From: Actinomyces faecalis
GTDB taxonomy: Bacteria > Actinomycetota > Actinomycetes > Actinomycetales > Actinomycetaceae
Length of the DNA: 64,000 bases
Reading direction: 5' to 3'
NCBI RefSeq assembly: GCF_013184985.2
Contig: NZ_CP063418.1
Span: forward strand, 1,426,001-1,490,000
Positions 8,401 to 16,686 of the stretch are shown here, one piece after another; within the stretch, counting starts at the first letter, position 1, and each line of letters starts with the position of its first letter. The notes beneath the pieces are model-generated. The model was not told where the DNA came from, did not search any database, and worked only from the letters and a program-made list of their open reading frames with translations. The translations under genes were made by a program, and so were the position numbers.

Positions 8401-10588
8401 CGGCGACGCCGCGGCTGAGGTCCAGGTTGCGCTGGTACCCCGAGACCTCGGCGTCCAGCCCGTAGTCGATGAACAGGTCACCCCAACTCTGGTAGGAACC
8501 CTGCTGGCTGGCGGTGAGTCCTCCGGTGAGACGACCGGGGTTGACCGTCTGCGCGCCGTTCTCGAGCTGCTGGTTCAGCTCACGCAGCGTAGCCCCCTGA
8601 CGCCCCTGTCCGTCCTCGTTGCCGCCGTTGTACGAGGCGCTGGTACCAGGGCCACCGGTCCACAGGGTCTCCTCGTTGAGAGTGAGCCGCTCCTTGCTGG
8701 TCTCTCCCCACACGGTCGCACCGACCCGTCCGTTGCCAATCGGCAGCGTGGTCTGCTGCCAGACGTTGTCTTGCCCCTCTCCCACGGACCCAGCGCCGCC
8801 GCGCCAGGTGGTCTCGGACGCCGGCTGCGAGTACCACAGGACGTCGTCACCGCTCATGTCCGCGTCCTCGACCTCGCCCTCAGGAGCGACGACGTAGACC
8901 AGAACCGTGGTGGACAGCTCAGGTCGTGCCTTGGCGGTGACGGTCAGCACGTGTGCCCCGACCGTCTGAACGTCGTAGTCGGTCCCTGTGAGCTCGTAGG
9001 CGTCTGCGGGCAGCTCGACCTGCGTGCCGTCATCCGTGCGCTCGATCGCCACGCGCGTACCGTCAGCGGAGAAGGGCTCTCCCACCACGTAGCGGGTCTT
9101 GAGCCCTGAGGCCACCAGGCGGTGCGTGGGAGCAGGTGCCGGGGTCTGCGGCACCCTGAGCGCCGGGGCCATCTCGCTGCTGGCACCGGACAGAGTTGCC
9201 GCACCCTCAGAGGAGGCGAAGCGCACGTCGACGCCGGTGCTCTCGCTCAGAGCGAGAGTGACACTGGAGCGGCCCTGCCTCATCGCCTCACGCACGATCG
9301 CGGTGACGTCAAGCTCAACAACCGGTCGGCCGGCCGGCACCTTCATCGAGTCGCTGTACCTGGTGCTCCCGATCTCGAAGGCAGTCGACTGCGCCACCGC
9401 GCGTCCGTCCTTGAGGTCGATAGCGGGACGATGGATCCACGTCGCCCCCGGTGTGGCACACGAGGCTGCTCCGTTGGTGCACACGGCGTCGTCGACACCG
9501 GTGGCCAGGAGCGTCGTCGTCTGCTGGGCGTCACGGGCGCCGCCGGCGTAGCCGAGGTATGTCAGACGCAGCGTCGCCGCCGCCGGCACTGAGGCCAGTG
9601 ACGACAGGTCGAAGGTCAGGAGACCGAGCTTGGCGTCCGTCCCGTCGGCCACGTCGGTGGTGACCAGCTGCTCGTTGAAGCGGCCCCTGCCTGAGGCAGC
9701 CAACGCGGCCACGTAGGGCTTGGAGCTGTTCGTGAGCTGCTTCTCAGATCTCCACGCCTGGGCGGTATTGTCAGCCTGCACCGGCAGGTCCTGGGTCCCC
9801 AGCGCCGTCGGGCTCCCGCCGGTGAGCACCATGTGCGGTGCTGCCTGCCCGGCCTCAGCGCTGGCTGCCGAGGTGTTCTCGAGGCTGGCGAAGCGCAGGT
9901 CGATCCCCGCGCTCTCCGCCAGGGCGAAGGTCAGGACCTGTGATCCTGCCTCGAAGGCGGCAGCCACCTGGCTGGTGACGTCCACCTCGACGACCGGCAG
10001 GGTCCTGCCGTCAGTCGGGGTCGAGGGGTAGCGGGCCTGCCCTATCTCGAAGGGCTCTGAGCTCGCCGTGGCCTGGCTCGTGTCTACTGCGGGACGCGCT
10101 ACCCAGGTCGCTGAGTCTGTGTCGCACAGCAGGGCGTCGTTGGTGCAGCTGAGGTCGTTGACCAGCGCGAGGCTCACCGTGTCCTTGACGGAGGCGTCAC
10201 GCTGTCCGCCGGCGTATCCCAGGTAGCTCAGGCGCACGACCGCGGAGGTCGGTGCGTGCTCGTAGGGACGCAGGTCGAAGGTCATCAGACCCAGCTTCGC
10301 GTCGGTGCCCTCCGAGATGTCGGTCGACAGGAGCCTCTCGTTGAAGGCACCTGCCTGCTGGCCACCGTTGAGAGCGGCGACGTAGGGCTGGTCGTGCTTG
10401 TTCTGGGTCTTCTCCGACCTCCACGACTGGGCCGTGTTGTCAGCGACCGCCGTGACCGTGCTGGTCGGCTCCATGGCATGGGCGGCACCCGGCCGTGCAG
10501 CCTGTGCCACGCCAGCCAGCAGCAGAGCAGCACTGGCAGCGACCGTCACCACCGCACGTATCCGCGGTGCTCGTTGAGGGACTCTCAT
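5477..10588 (-). CDS. Cell-wall-anchored GH95 family alpha-fucosidase (multidomain)
   Basis: About 1703 residues. A signal peptide covers ~1-38. Two DNRLRE/CBM-like repeats (each with ADNTAQxWRSEK and LGYAGGxRDA) occupy ~45-480, and an Ig-like Big_3-type domain ~485-565. The GH95 catalytic region runs ~580-1390, from LPIGNGRVGATVWGE to PALPEAW. A Big_2 domain covers ~1467-1545, followed by 13 Gly/Asp hexapeptides. The sorting signal is LARTG at ~1670, then a membrane helix and a basic tail. Residues matching the GH95 catalytic set of bifidobacterial AfcA are Asn980/Asn982 (MNVNLQMNYWP), Glu1127 (YSPEHGP) and Asp1323 (FQIDGNFG), with similar spacing. GH95 enzymes cleave alpha-1,2-L-fucose or L-galactose; fucose on mucin or blood-group glycans is the likely substrate. 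In-frame ATGs exist at 10615 and 10663; 10588 fits the promoter and the signal peptide best. Confidence 0.9.
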   Translation of the reverse strand: MRVPQRAPRIRAVVTVAASAALLLAGVAQAARPGAAHAMEPTSTVTAVADNTAQSWRSEKTQNKHDQPYVAALNGGQQAGAFNERLLSTDISEGTDAKLGLMTFDLRPYEHAPTSAVVRLSYLGYAGGQRDASVKDTVSLALVNDLSCTNDALLCDTDSATWVARPAVDTSQATASSEPFEIGQARYPSTPTDGRTLPVVEVDVTSQVAAAFEAGSQVLTFALAESAGIDLRFASLENTSAASAEAGQAAPHMVLTGGSPTALGTQDLPVQADNTAQAWRSEKQLTNSSKPYVAALAASGRGRFNEQLVTTDVADGTDAKLGLLTFDLSSLASVPAAATLRLTYLGYAGGARDAQQTTTLLATGVDDAVCTNGAASCATPGATWIHRPAIDLKDGRAVAQSTAFEIGSTRYSDSMKVPAGRPVVELDVTAIVREAMRQGRSSVTLALSESTGVDVRFASSEGAATLSGASSEMAPALRVPQTPAPAPTHRLVASGLKTRYVVGEPFSADGTRVAIERTDDGTQVELPADAYELTGTDYDVQTVGAHVLTVTAKARPELSTTVLVYVVAPEGEVEDADMSGDDVLWYSQPASETTWRGGAGSVGEGQDNVWQQTTLPIGNGRVGATVWGETSKERLTLNEETLWTGGPGTSASYNGGNEDGQGRQGATLRELNQQLENGAQTVNPGRLTGGLTASQQGSYQSWGDLFIDYGLDAEVSGYQRNLDLSRGVAGVKFTSDGVTYNRDYLVSNPDQVLVSRLTASEAGALNLTVTTPTHAGFSKTGEKTVVEGDTLTVTGSLANNGLRYAMRLKAITDAGEITANAEGTGLVISGAGTVTLYLAAATDYKQVYPTYRTGEDAEALASRVTQTVQDAAAKGYSAVLRDHVEDHRALYDRVSLDLGQNRSYAEGSKATDSLLAGYSQAAGADKRTVENLAYQYGRYLTIASSREDSQLPANLQGIWSSTADDNAHGRTPWGSDFHMNVNLQMNYWPTYSANLAELAVPVRTYAQGLVEPGRVTAQVYAGASTEVGTPIGQGQGFMAHTENTPYGWTTPGADFSWGWSPAAVPWLLQNVYEAYEFSGDTKELEEEIYPLLKEEARFYVDYMLHPAARPAADGSPRLTTGVAYSPEHGPQGTDGNTYESSLVWQLLHDTVEAAQTLEADADLVGDPQDGTCEPANWKKDSSGAFASPTANRSWSCALSLLQPIEVGSDGQIKEWYFEDGLGKNSDGSWISGYQQNHQHRHMSHLLGLFPGDLITVDNPTYMDAAKTSLLRRGDQATGWGLAQRINSWARTGDGDHAYTLLSNQLRGAMYPNLFDAHPPFQIDGNFGYTSGVQEMLLQSNSTFEDTSSRMWANYTNILPALPEAWAGKGSVSGLVARGGFVTGIEWSGGEVDKVTLTSRTGHEAAVRITRGGAENYTVTAVSGPEATADRSARTVTPTWVSDGESWLLTFPTEVGYTYTIERRQQQTLEIDGQTELEVGASTALTVTFDPAQGPDLSVTWASSDEKILTVDEDGAVHALAAGQATVTATSVLDGSVTASIKITVTATTGEEPEPGDGAGSGDGAGSGDGAGSGDGAGSGDGAGSGEGAGSGEGAGSGDGAGSGDGAGSGDGAGSGDGAGSGDGAGSGDGAGSGDGTGTDGAGSAGDGSGKGSATEQRDGGSRPGRASGKLARTGTGTDLLVISVLLTTALGATALRRGATNRG
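5683..5916 (-). repeat. 13 tandem 18-bp units encoding GAGSGD/E linker
   Basis: Thirteen head-to-tail 18-bp units lie inside the GH95 gene. Most are identical; units at 5809-5844 carry a GAG (Glu) variant and one at 5845 has a silent change. They encode a flexible Gly/Ser/Asp hexapeptide linker just before the LARTG wall anchor. The unit is a multiple of three, so copy-number change would alter stalk length without a frameshift. Confidence 0.93.
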
Positions 10589-10679
10589 CGATGGGCTCTT
10601 CTCTGCCTGGACCATCTCGTCGTCGAGACCTGGCCTCTGTCTCAGATACCGCGAGAGCGACATTGCTCGCGCTCAGTGG

Positions 10680-10688
10680 ATATTAGCA
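10680..10688 (-). promoter_or_regulatory. Extended -10 promoter element for the GH95 gene (candidate)
   Basis: The minus strand reads TGCTAATAT, an extended -10 hexamer (TGn + TAATAT) in an AT-richer pocket just upstream of the fucosidase gene. No good -35 is seen. Expected transcription starts near 10673, which would leave almost no leader for an ATG at 10663 and supports a start further downstream. Confidence 0.45.
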
Positions 10689-10738
10689 CGGACTCCGAAC
10701 AAATCTACCTTGGTGAGGTCCTCCCCGGTCCTCAGGTG

Positions 10739-12796
10739 TCACCAGAGGACAGTCGGGTCCAGCTCGATGCGTACTGACTCCTCTCGTCGTGCCGAACGCT
10801 CCCGCTGCCGCAGGCGCAGCTCCTCGGCAAGCTGCCGGCCCTGTGTGAGGGGGACACGTATCAACGCCCGGTATGTCGACGTCGTCCGCTCGTCTCGCCT
10901 CGGGAGAATCTCAACAGGCCCCAGCACGTCCCACCCCCGGCCGCGGGCCTGGTCCAGGACAGACTCCACCGCCTTGGCCGGGCCGTCCAGCCTGGCGCAG
11001 CGCAGTGCCGGTGGCAGCCCCAGCTCGACCCGCTCGGCCAGCTCACGCCGGGCAAAACCTGCATGGTCCCAACGCACCAAGGCCTGGGCCACGACCTGGG
11101 CGGGGCCACCGAGCAGGACGACCCTCGCGTCCGGCCGAGCCAGGACGACGGCACTGGTCCACCGACGCAGCGCCTCGCTGGAGGCGCCGAGGTCGGGGCG
11201 AGCAGACAGGGTGGCGCCGTCAAGGAGAAGGACCGCCCGGTAGCCCCCCTCAGCCACAGGCTCCGCACCCGGTGTGGCGACGACGAGCCTGGGCTCGTCG
11301 TCCACAGTGCCGATGACCCCGTGGTCCTCCCTCGCGCCGGAGACCACGACCGGGACCATGGGAAAGGCACGTCCCAGCTCGTCGGCGGTACGGACAGTGC
11401 CGACGGCCACCATCCTCAGCCCGGTGTGACCGCACGAGCGGCACGACCACGAGGAGAGCTCGCGCCCGCACCAGCGGCACGAGACCTGACCACCCCGGCT
11501 CATCCTCACCGGCCCGGAGCAGGTCGGGCAGCTGGCAGGCTGGCGGCAGGAGGCACAGGCCACGACCGGGGCGTACCCACCTCGCGGCACCTGGACGAGG
11601 ACCGGTCCCTGCGTCAGCGCCTGGCGCAGCGCCCGGTGCGCCAAGGAAGGGATCCTGGCGTACCCGGAGGGGCCCTCGGCCTCCAGCTCCGGGGCTCCCG
11701 GCACCTGGACCCGGGCGATGACGCGTCGCACCAGGTCACGGGGCGCGACGACCTCTCCGGCCCACCCCCGGGCGACGTAGCTGTGGGCCTCGACGCTGCG
11801 GGAGTAGCCGGCGACGAGCAGGCCGGCCTTCTCCAGGCCGCTGCGCAGCGCCAGCACGGTCCGGGCGTGGACGTAGGGAGCCCGTGGCTCGTCGAGACGG
11901 TCGTCGCCGTCGTCCCAGACGACCGCGAGCCCCAGGTCCTGCACGGGAGCGAAGGCCGCGGACCTGGTGCCCACCACCACACGTGCCTGTCCCAGCAACG
12001 CAGCAAGAAACGCCTGATAACGACGCGCCGGGCCGTGCTCGGCCGAGAGCACGGCCACCGGCTCAGGACGTCCCAGCTCTGTCTCCAGGCCCACGGCGAC
12101 CTTCTCAGCCAGCGCCTCCGCCTGACCGGTGGTCGCGGTCAGTATCAGGGCGCCTCGTCCCGAGGCCAGGGTGGCCCCCACGGCTCGGGCCAGCAGCACC
12201 GGCCAGTCCTCCAGCAGGTTCTGGCGCCCGGGCAGGGCGTTCCAGACCACCCGGGGCGCCTGTCCCTGCGCCAGGGCCTGGAGCAGCCGGGTACCTCCCT
12301 CGTAAGCCGCCCAGCCCGTCGGTCCGTCCGCAGGCACCTCGGGTGCCGTGGGCAGGGGCACCGCGCGGTCCCGCACCGCCCGCTCCGTACGGGCGTGCCG
12401 TGCCGGCACCGCCAGGCGCAGGACGTCCGCCAGCGTTCCAGCGGTGCGCTCGGCCACGGCCTCCACCAGGCGCCGGCTCGCGGACGGAAGCACGGGGAGG
12501 TCCGAGACCACTCGTCGCAGCGGCGTCAGCCGGCCCGGGTGCGTGGTCGTGCTCGCCCGCTCCCACAGCCAGCCATGGACCTCCTTGCCGCCGAAGGAGA
12601 CGGTGACACGCGTGCCCGCCGCTGCTGCGAGGTCCAGCTCGGGCGGAACCAGGTAGTCGAAGGGGCGGTCCAGGTGAGGCAGCGGGCTGTCCAGGACGAC
12701 CCGTGCCACCGGGTCGCTGACCCCGGGCAGGGTCACGGTGCGCTGCGCCAGGGCCGGGGTGAGGAGCAGCGCGTCCTGGTGCCCTGTCTCGCCCAT
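10739..12796 (-). CDS. priA: Primosomal protein N' (PriA), actinobacterial helicase-degenerate form
   Basis: The 685-residue protein has the PriA layout: N-terminal DNA-binding domain (~25-125, with SPLPHLDRPFDYLVP), two RecA-like folds, and between them a Cys-rich zinc module (CASC, CPTC, CRWCG, CRSCGHTGL at ~415-465). The Walker A Lys and the DEEH box expected of an active helicase are missing. The equivalent segments read TLASGRGALILTATTG and VVWDDGDD. Actinobacterial PriA proteins are known to lack these motifs, so it probably acts in replication restart as a binding/loading protein rather than a helicase. A clear GGAAGGAG precedes ATG 12796. It follows metK in the coaBC-metK-priA series. 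Confidence 0.92.
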   Translation of the reverse strand: MGETGHQDALLLTPALAQRTVTLPGVSDPVARVVLDSPLPHLDRPFDYLVPPELDLAAAAGTRVTVSFGGKEVHGWLWERASTTTHPGRLTPLRRVVSDLPVLPSASRRLVEAVAERTAGTLADVLRLAVPARHARTERAVRDRAVPLPTAPEVPADGPTGWAAYEGGTRLLQALAQGQAPRVVWNALPGRQNLLEDWPVLLARAVGATLASGRGALILTATTGQAEALAEKVAVGLETELGRPEPVAVLSAEHGPARRYQAFLAALLGQARVVVGTRSAAFAPVQDLGLAVVWDDGDDRLDEPRAPYVHARTVLALRSGLEKAGLLVAGYSRSVEAHSYVARGWAGEVVAPRDLVRRVIARVQVPGAPELEAEGPSGYARIPSLAHRALRQALTQGPVLVQVPRGGYAPVVACASCRQPASCPTCSGPVRMSRGGQVSCRWCGRELSSWSCRSCGHTGLRMVAVGTVRTADELGRAFPMVPVVVSGAREDHGVIGTVDDEPRLVVATPGAEPVAEGGYRAVLLLDGATLSARPDLGASSEALRRWTSAVVLARPDARVVLLGGPAQVVAQALVRWDHAGFARRELAERVELGLPPALRCARLDGPAKAVESVLDQARGRGWDVLGPVEILPRRDERTTSTYRALIRVPLTQGRQLAEELRLRQRERSARREESVRIELDPTVLW

Positions 12797-12875
12797 GATC
12801 CGCTCCTTCCCTTGCGCAGTGCTGACGGTCCTGCTGTGACACGGCCACTCTACGGCTGCCCGCCGACACGAAAGG

Positions 12876-12907
12876 CTGCGCCAGGGGCACAGGTGCCCCT
12901 GGCGCAG
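12876..12907 (-). terminator. Hairpin terminator after metK
   Basis: A perfect 14-bp inverted repeat with a 4-nt loop (arms 12876-12889 and 12894-12907) lies 21 bp past the metK stop, followed on the minus strand by CCTTTCG. It should end or attenuate metK transcription before priA. Confidence 0.72.
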
Positions 12908-12928
12908 TGCTCGTCCGGGTACCCGGGC

Positions 12929-14137
12929 TCAGGCGACGGCAGCGCGCAGCGCCTCGACCCGGTTCGTCTCCTCCCAGGTGAAGCCTGGGCGGCCGAAGTG
13001 GCCGTAGGCGCTGGTGGTACGGAAGATCGGGCGCAGCAGGTCCAGGTCACGGATCACGGCGGCCGGGCGAAGGTCGAAGACCTCGCGGATCGCCTGGGAG
13101 ATACGAGCCTGGGGTACCGTCTCGGTGCCGAAGGTCTCCACAAAGACACCCACCGGGTGCGCCGAGCCGATGGCGTAGGCCACCTGGACCTCGCAGCGCC
13201 GCGCCAGCCCGGCCGCCACGACGTTCTTGGCCACCCAGCGCATGGCGTAGGCACCTGAGCGGTCCACCTTGGAGGCGTCCTTGCCCGAGAACGCGCCACC
13301 GCCGTGACGAGCCATGCCGCCGTAGGTGTCGACGATGATCTTGCGACCGGTCAGACCGGCGTCACCAGCAGGCCCGCCGATGATGAACTGGCCGGAGGGA
13401 TTGACCAGCACCTCCAGGTCGCTGGTCACCAGCTCCAGCCCCTTGGCCTCCTCCGCCTCCAGCACCGGGCGCAGCACCTGGGTGATCAGGGCGTCGCGCA
13501 GCCAGGACTGGCTGCGGTCAGGGTCGTGCTGGGTGGAGATGACGACGTTCTCCAGGCTCACGGCCTTCTCACCGTCGTAGCCGATCGTCACCTGGGTCTT
13601 GCCGTCCGGGCGCAGCCCCTCCACGATCCCCTGCTTGCGCACCGCGGCCAGGCGCTCAGCCAGGCGGTGGGCCAGGTGGATGGGCAGCGGCATGAGCTCG
13701 GAGGTGTCGGTGCAGGCGTAGCCGAACATGAGGCCCTGGTCCCCGGCTCCCTGGAAGTCGAGGGGGTCGAGGTCGCCGGAGTCTCCTCGCACCTGCAGCG
13801 CCTTGTCCACACCTGCGGCGATGTCCGGGGACTGCTGCCCGATGGACACGGACACCCCGCACGAGGCTCCGTCAAAGCACACCTCGGAGGAGGTGTAGCC
13901 GATCGCGACGATCTCGTCGCGCACGATCTGCGGGATCTCGACGTAGGCCTCCTCCGTGGTCACCTCACCGGCCACGTGGACCAGGCCGGTGGTGACCATG
14001 GTCTCCACCGCCACGTGCGCAGCGGGGTCCTGCTCGAGGATCGCGTCGAGGATCGAGTCGGAGATGCGGTCACAGACCTTGTCCGGGTGGCCCTCGGTGA
14101 CGGACTCGGACGTAAACGGACGCAGGGAAGAGATCAC
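12929..14137 (-). CDS. metK: S-adenosylmethionine synthetase
   Basis: This 402-residue enzyme makes SAM from methionine and ATP. All family signatures are present: [14 protein letters not shown] at the N-terminus (ATP/Mg), [12 protein letters not shown] in the middle and [19 protein letters not shown] (P-loop-like) near residue 280. The length is standard. The start is a GTG at 14137, giving [20 protein letters not shown]. It lies between coaBC (89 bp upstream) and priA, the conserved actinobacterial order. No SAM riboswitch is apparent in the short upstream gap. Confidence 0.97.
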   Translation of the reverse strand: MISSLRPFTSESVTEGHPDKVCDRISDSILDAILEQDPAAHVAVETMVTTGLVHVAGEVTTEEAYVEIPQIVRDEIVAIGYTSSEVCFDGASCGVSVSIGQQSPDIAAGVDKALQVRGDSGDLDPLDFQGAGDQGLMFGYACTDTSELMPLPIHLAHRLAERLAAVRKQGIVEGLRPDGKTQVTIGYDGEKAVSLENVVISTQHDPDRSQSWLRDALITQVLRPVLEAEEAKGLELVTSDLEVLVNPSGQFIIGGPAGDAGLTGRKIIVDTYGGMARHGGGAFSGKDASKVDRSGAYAMRWVAKNVVAAGLARRCEVQVAYAIGSAHPVGVFVETFGTETVPQARISQAIREVFDLRPAAVIRDLDLLRPIFRTTSAYGHFGRPGFTWEETNRVEALRAAVA

Positions 14138-14226
14138 GGGCTCACCCTACCGGCGGCCCGCGACCCGAACGAGGTCCCCTGGGCCGGCGCCGGTGTGGAT
14201 CGCGGCACGTCGTCTCCCGCTAGGAC

Positions 14227-15537
14227 TCAGGCAAGACGCTGGGCCACCAGATCCAGCAGAGCCCGTGCCACCTGCGCCTTCGAGCCGCTGGCCCGGGCGA
14301 CCTCGTTGCCCTCACGGTCCAGGACGACGACGCGGTTGGGCACGTCCCCGAAGCCCGTGCCCTCACCGACGGCGTTGACCGCCAGGAGGTCGGCTCCCTT
14401 ACGACGGGCCTTGGCCGCCCCGTGGGCGAGCACGTCACCGTCCTCGTCCCCGGTCTCAGCCGCGAAGCCGACGACGAGCGTCCTGCCCTGACGTCGCGGC
14501 GGGTCGCTGACCAGCTCCGCGAGCACGTCAGGGTTCTCGACCAGACGGATGCTCAGGGCGTCAGTGGCACGGTGGGAGGCGTCTGCCTGCCCGTCCAGGG
14601 CGTGCTTCTTGATCTTGGTACCCGCCACCTGCGCCGGTCGGTAGTCGGCCACAGCCGCCGCCATGACGACGACGTCGGCGTCCCGGCCTGCCCGACGCAC
14701 CGCCTCACGCAGCTCCAGCGCGGTGGGGGCCTGGACGACCTCGGCCTGCGCCGGCAGGTCACGCAGGACCTCGGCCTCGATATTGGCCGCCACGAGCGTC
14801 ACCCTCGCGCCGAGCCGGGCGGCCTGGGCAGCGATCGCGACGCCCTGGCGCCCGGAGGAGCGGTTGCCCAGGTAGCGCACCGGGTCGATCGGCTCGCGCG
14901 TCCCGCCGGCTGAGACGACGACGTGCCGACCGGCCAGGGGCTGGGACGCCGACGGATCACCCGTGCGGCCAAGGACCGCGAGGGCCTCGGCCACGACGCG
15001 CTCAGGCTCCGGCAGCCGGCCGGGACCCGAGTCCGCACCCGTCAGGCGCCCGGAGTCCGGGTCGATGACCGTCAGCCCGCGACGACGCAGCGTCGCCACG
15101 TTCTCGACCGTGGCCGGGTTGAGCCACATCTGGGTGTGCATGGCCGGCGCCAGGACCACCGGGGCGCTCGTGGTCAGGATCGTGGCGGTCAGCAGGTCGT
15201 CAGCGCGCCCGGCCGCCACTCGGGCGAGCAGGTCCGCCGAGGCGGGAGCCACCAGCACCAGCTCCGCCCACTCCCCCGTGGCCACGTGCTCCACGGCGGC
15301 TGGGTCGTCAAAGACCCCCGTGCCCACCGGGCCTCCCGAGACGGCAGCCAGGGCCGGGGCCCCGATGAAGCGCAGGGCGGCCTGGGTCGCCACCACCTTG
15401 ACCTCGTGACCGGCCTGGCGCAGCAGCCTGATGACACCAGGCGCCTTGTAGGCCGCGATCGACCCCGACACACCGACGACAACGCGCCGCGGCCCGCTAC
15501 GGGCCGCGGCGCGCTCGTCCCTGACCGACGACGCCAC
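14227..15537 (-). CDS. coaBC: Bifunctional phosphopantothenoylcysteine decarboxylase / phosphopantothenate-cysteine ligase
   Basis: The 436-residue CoaBC (Dfp) protein catalyses two steps of coenzyme A synthesis. The N-terminal flavin-dependent CoaC decarboxylase (~18-195) has GVSGSIAAYKAP and the substrate-binding APAMHTQMW, a variant of the usual PxMNxxMW with His in place of Asn. The C-terminal CoaB ligase (~205-436) has SAGGTREPIDPVRYLGNRSSG and the AAVADYRP/KIKK motif. The GTG at 15537 begins 6 bp after the rpoZ stop. The first ~17 residues are non-conserved and contain a strong hairpin, so the true start might be slightly downstream. Confidence 0.94.
   Translation of the reverse strand: MASSVRDERAAARSGPRRVVVGVSGSIAAYKAPGVIRLLRQAGHEVKVVATQAALRFIGAPALAAVSGGPVGTGVFDDPAAVEHVATGEWAELVLVAPASADLLARVAAGRADDLLTATILTTSAPVVLAPAMHTQMWLNPATVENVATLRRRGLTVIDPDSGRLTGADSGPGRLPEPERVVAEALAVLGRTGDPSASQPLAGRHVVVSAGGTREPIDPVRYLGNRSSGRQGVAIAAQAARLGARVTLVAANIEAEVLRDLPAQAEVVQAPTALELREAVRRAGRDADVVVMAAAVADYRPAQVAGTKIKKHALDGQADASHRATDALSIRLVENPDVLAELVSDPPRRQGRTLVVGFAAETGDEDGDVLAHGAAKARRKGADLLAVNAVGEGTGFGDVPNRVVVLDREGNEVARASGSKAQVARALLDLVAQRLA
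15483..15513 (-). promoter_or_regulatory. Perfect 13-bp GC hairpin at the rpoZ-coaBC junction
   Basis: The arms 15483-15495 and 15501-15513 are perfectly complementary with a 5-nt loop, and almost every pair is G-C. The hairpin sits inside the first codons of coaBC, about 31 bp beyond the rpoZ stop. It is a candidate attenuator or a structure limiting coaBC translation; no U-tract follows. Confidence 0.55.
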
Positions 15538-15543
15538 GTCGGC

Positions 15544-15960
15544 TCAGAACTGGATGTCGTCCAGGCTGGTGGCGGCGTTGCTGCCGTCCTGCCCCTCGGT
15601 CTCGCCCAGCGAGACCGGAGAGTCCAGCGAGATGTCGGAGAACATGTCCGCCTCAGCGGCGCGGCGGGCTTCCTCAGCCTCGGCGCGACGGGCGCGAGCG
15701 ACGTCACCGGGGATGACCTCGAGCTTGTCCTCGACGACCTCGCGCAAGGCGATGCCCAGAGGCTTCTCCTCAGGGTCGACCTCGACGAGCGGGCCGAAGT
15801 ACTCCAGCTGGTTGTCCTCCAGCTGCTGGGTGTAGCTGTTGATCTGACGAGCGCGCTTAGCGGCCTCCACCACGAGCCCGTACTTCGAGTCGACCTTCTC
15901 CAGGAGGTCGTCGATCGGCGGGTTCGTGATGCCCTCCGGCTTCGGGGAGGTTCCGAGCAT
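15544..15960 (-). CDS. rpoZ: DNA-directed RNA polymerase omega subunit
   Basis: The 138-residue omega subunit assists assembly of core RNA polymerase. The conserved part is the first ~85 residues: [29 protein letters not shown] and [11 protein letters not shown]. An acidic C-terminal extension ([16 protein letters not shown] and beyond) makes it longer than the ~90-residue E. coli form, which is normal in Actinobacteria. It sits between gmk and coaBC as in most actinobacterial genomes. The start ATG at 15960 gives the conserved [11 protein letters not shown] opening. Confidence 0.95.
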   Translation of the reverse strand: MLGTSPKPEGITNPPIDDLLEKVDSKYGLVVEAAKRARQINSYTQQLEDNQLEYFGPLVEVDPEEKPLGIALREVVEDKLEVIPGDVARARRAEAEEARRAAEADMFSDISLDSPVSLGETEGQDGSNAATSLDDIQF

Positions 15961-16024
15961 GTGCGTGACCTGCTTTCGTCATCGTGTGCCAGGCCTTGTC
16001 AGGCCAAGCGGTAACCGGGACAGT

Positions 16025-16630
16025 CTAGCCTGCCAGGCCAAGAAGAGTCTCGAGCTCGTCGGTGGTACGCGCCACGGTGTCGTTGACGATCGTGACGTCG
16101 AACTCGCCCTCGGCCGCCATCTCCGTGCGGGCCGTGGCCAGGCGCCGTTCCTGCTCGGCCGCGTCCTCGGTACCGCGGCCCTTGAGACGGGCCACGAGCT
16201 CCTCCCAGCTGGGAGGAGCGATGAAGACGAGCCGGCAGCCTGGCATCGAGCGACGCACCTGGCGGGCGCCGTCGAGGTCGATCTCCAGCACCGCCGGCCG
16301 TCCGGCCGCGAGCTCGGCGTCCACCGGACCACGAGGGGTGCCGTAGCGGTAGCGACCGTGGACCAGGGCCCACTCCAGCATCTGTCCGTGCTCCACGAGC
16401 TGGTCGAACTCGGCGTCGGTGACGAAGCGGTAGTGGACGCCGTCGACCTCGCCGGGGCGGGGAGCACGCGTCGTGGCGGACACCGAGACGAAGAGGTCAG
16501 GGTGACGACGCCGCAGCTCAGCGACGATCGTTCCCTTGCCGACTGCCGTCGGCCCGGCGATCACAGTGAGAGCAGGACGTGCGCCGCCGGGGGCGGGCTG
16601 GGGGCAGGGAGGGGGGGCCGGGGAGCTCAT
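16025..16630 (-). CDS. gmk: Guanylate kinase
   Basis: The 201-residue enzyme phosphorylates GMP to GDP. The P-loop GPTAVGKGTIVAEL lies at ~26-39. The GMP-binding region is SVSATTRAPRPGEVDGVHYRFVT, and EIDLDGARQVRRSMP follows. A short Pro/Ala-rich tail precedes the P-loop; its coding DNA contains a G7 run. Upstream is pyrF (56 bp away) and downstream rpoZ. In many actinobacteria the mihF gene (integration host factor) lies between pyrF and gmk, but there is no room for it here. Confidence 0.95.
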   Translation of the reverse strand: MSSPAPPPCPQPAPGGARPALTVIAGPTAVGKGTIVAELRRRHPDLFVSVSATTRAPRPGEVDGVHYRFVTDAEFDQLVEHGQMLEWALVHGRYRYGTPRGPVDAELAAGRPAVLEIDLDGARQVRRSMPGCRLVFIAPPSWEELVARLKGRGTEDAAEQERRLATARTEMAAEGEFDVTIVNDTVARTTDELETLLGLAG

Positions 16631-16686
16631 GGCACCATCATGCCAGGCACCGTGAGCCCTCCAGCCGCCCCTGTCCGACTCACCCG

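Noticed and set aside
7145..9109. 654-codon plus-strand frame inside the GH95 gene
   Set aside because: Antisense shadow; the GH95 catalytic motifs on the minus strand are decisive.
14138..14226. SAM riboswitch upstream of metK
   Set aside because: Only a short gap is available and no conserved SAM-aptamer pairing was recognisable.
16605..16617. G7 run considered as a phase-variable tract
   Set aside because: It lies in the Pro/Gly-coding start of gmk, an essential gene, is only seven bases, and no similar context exists.
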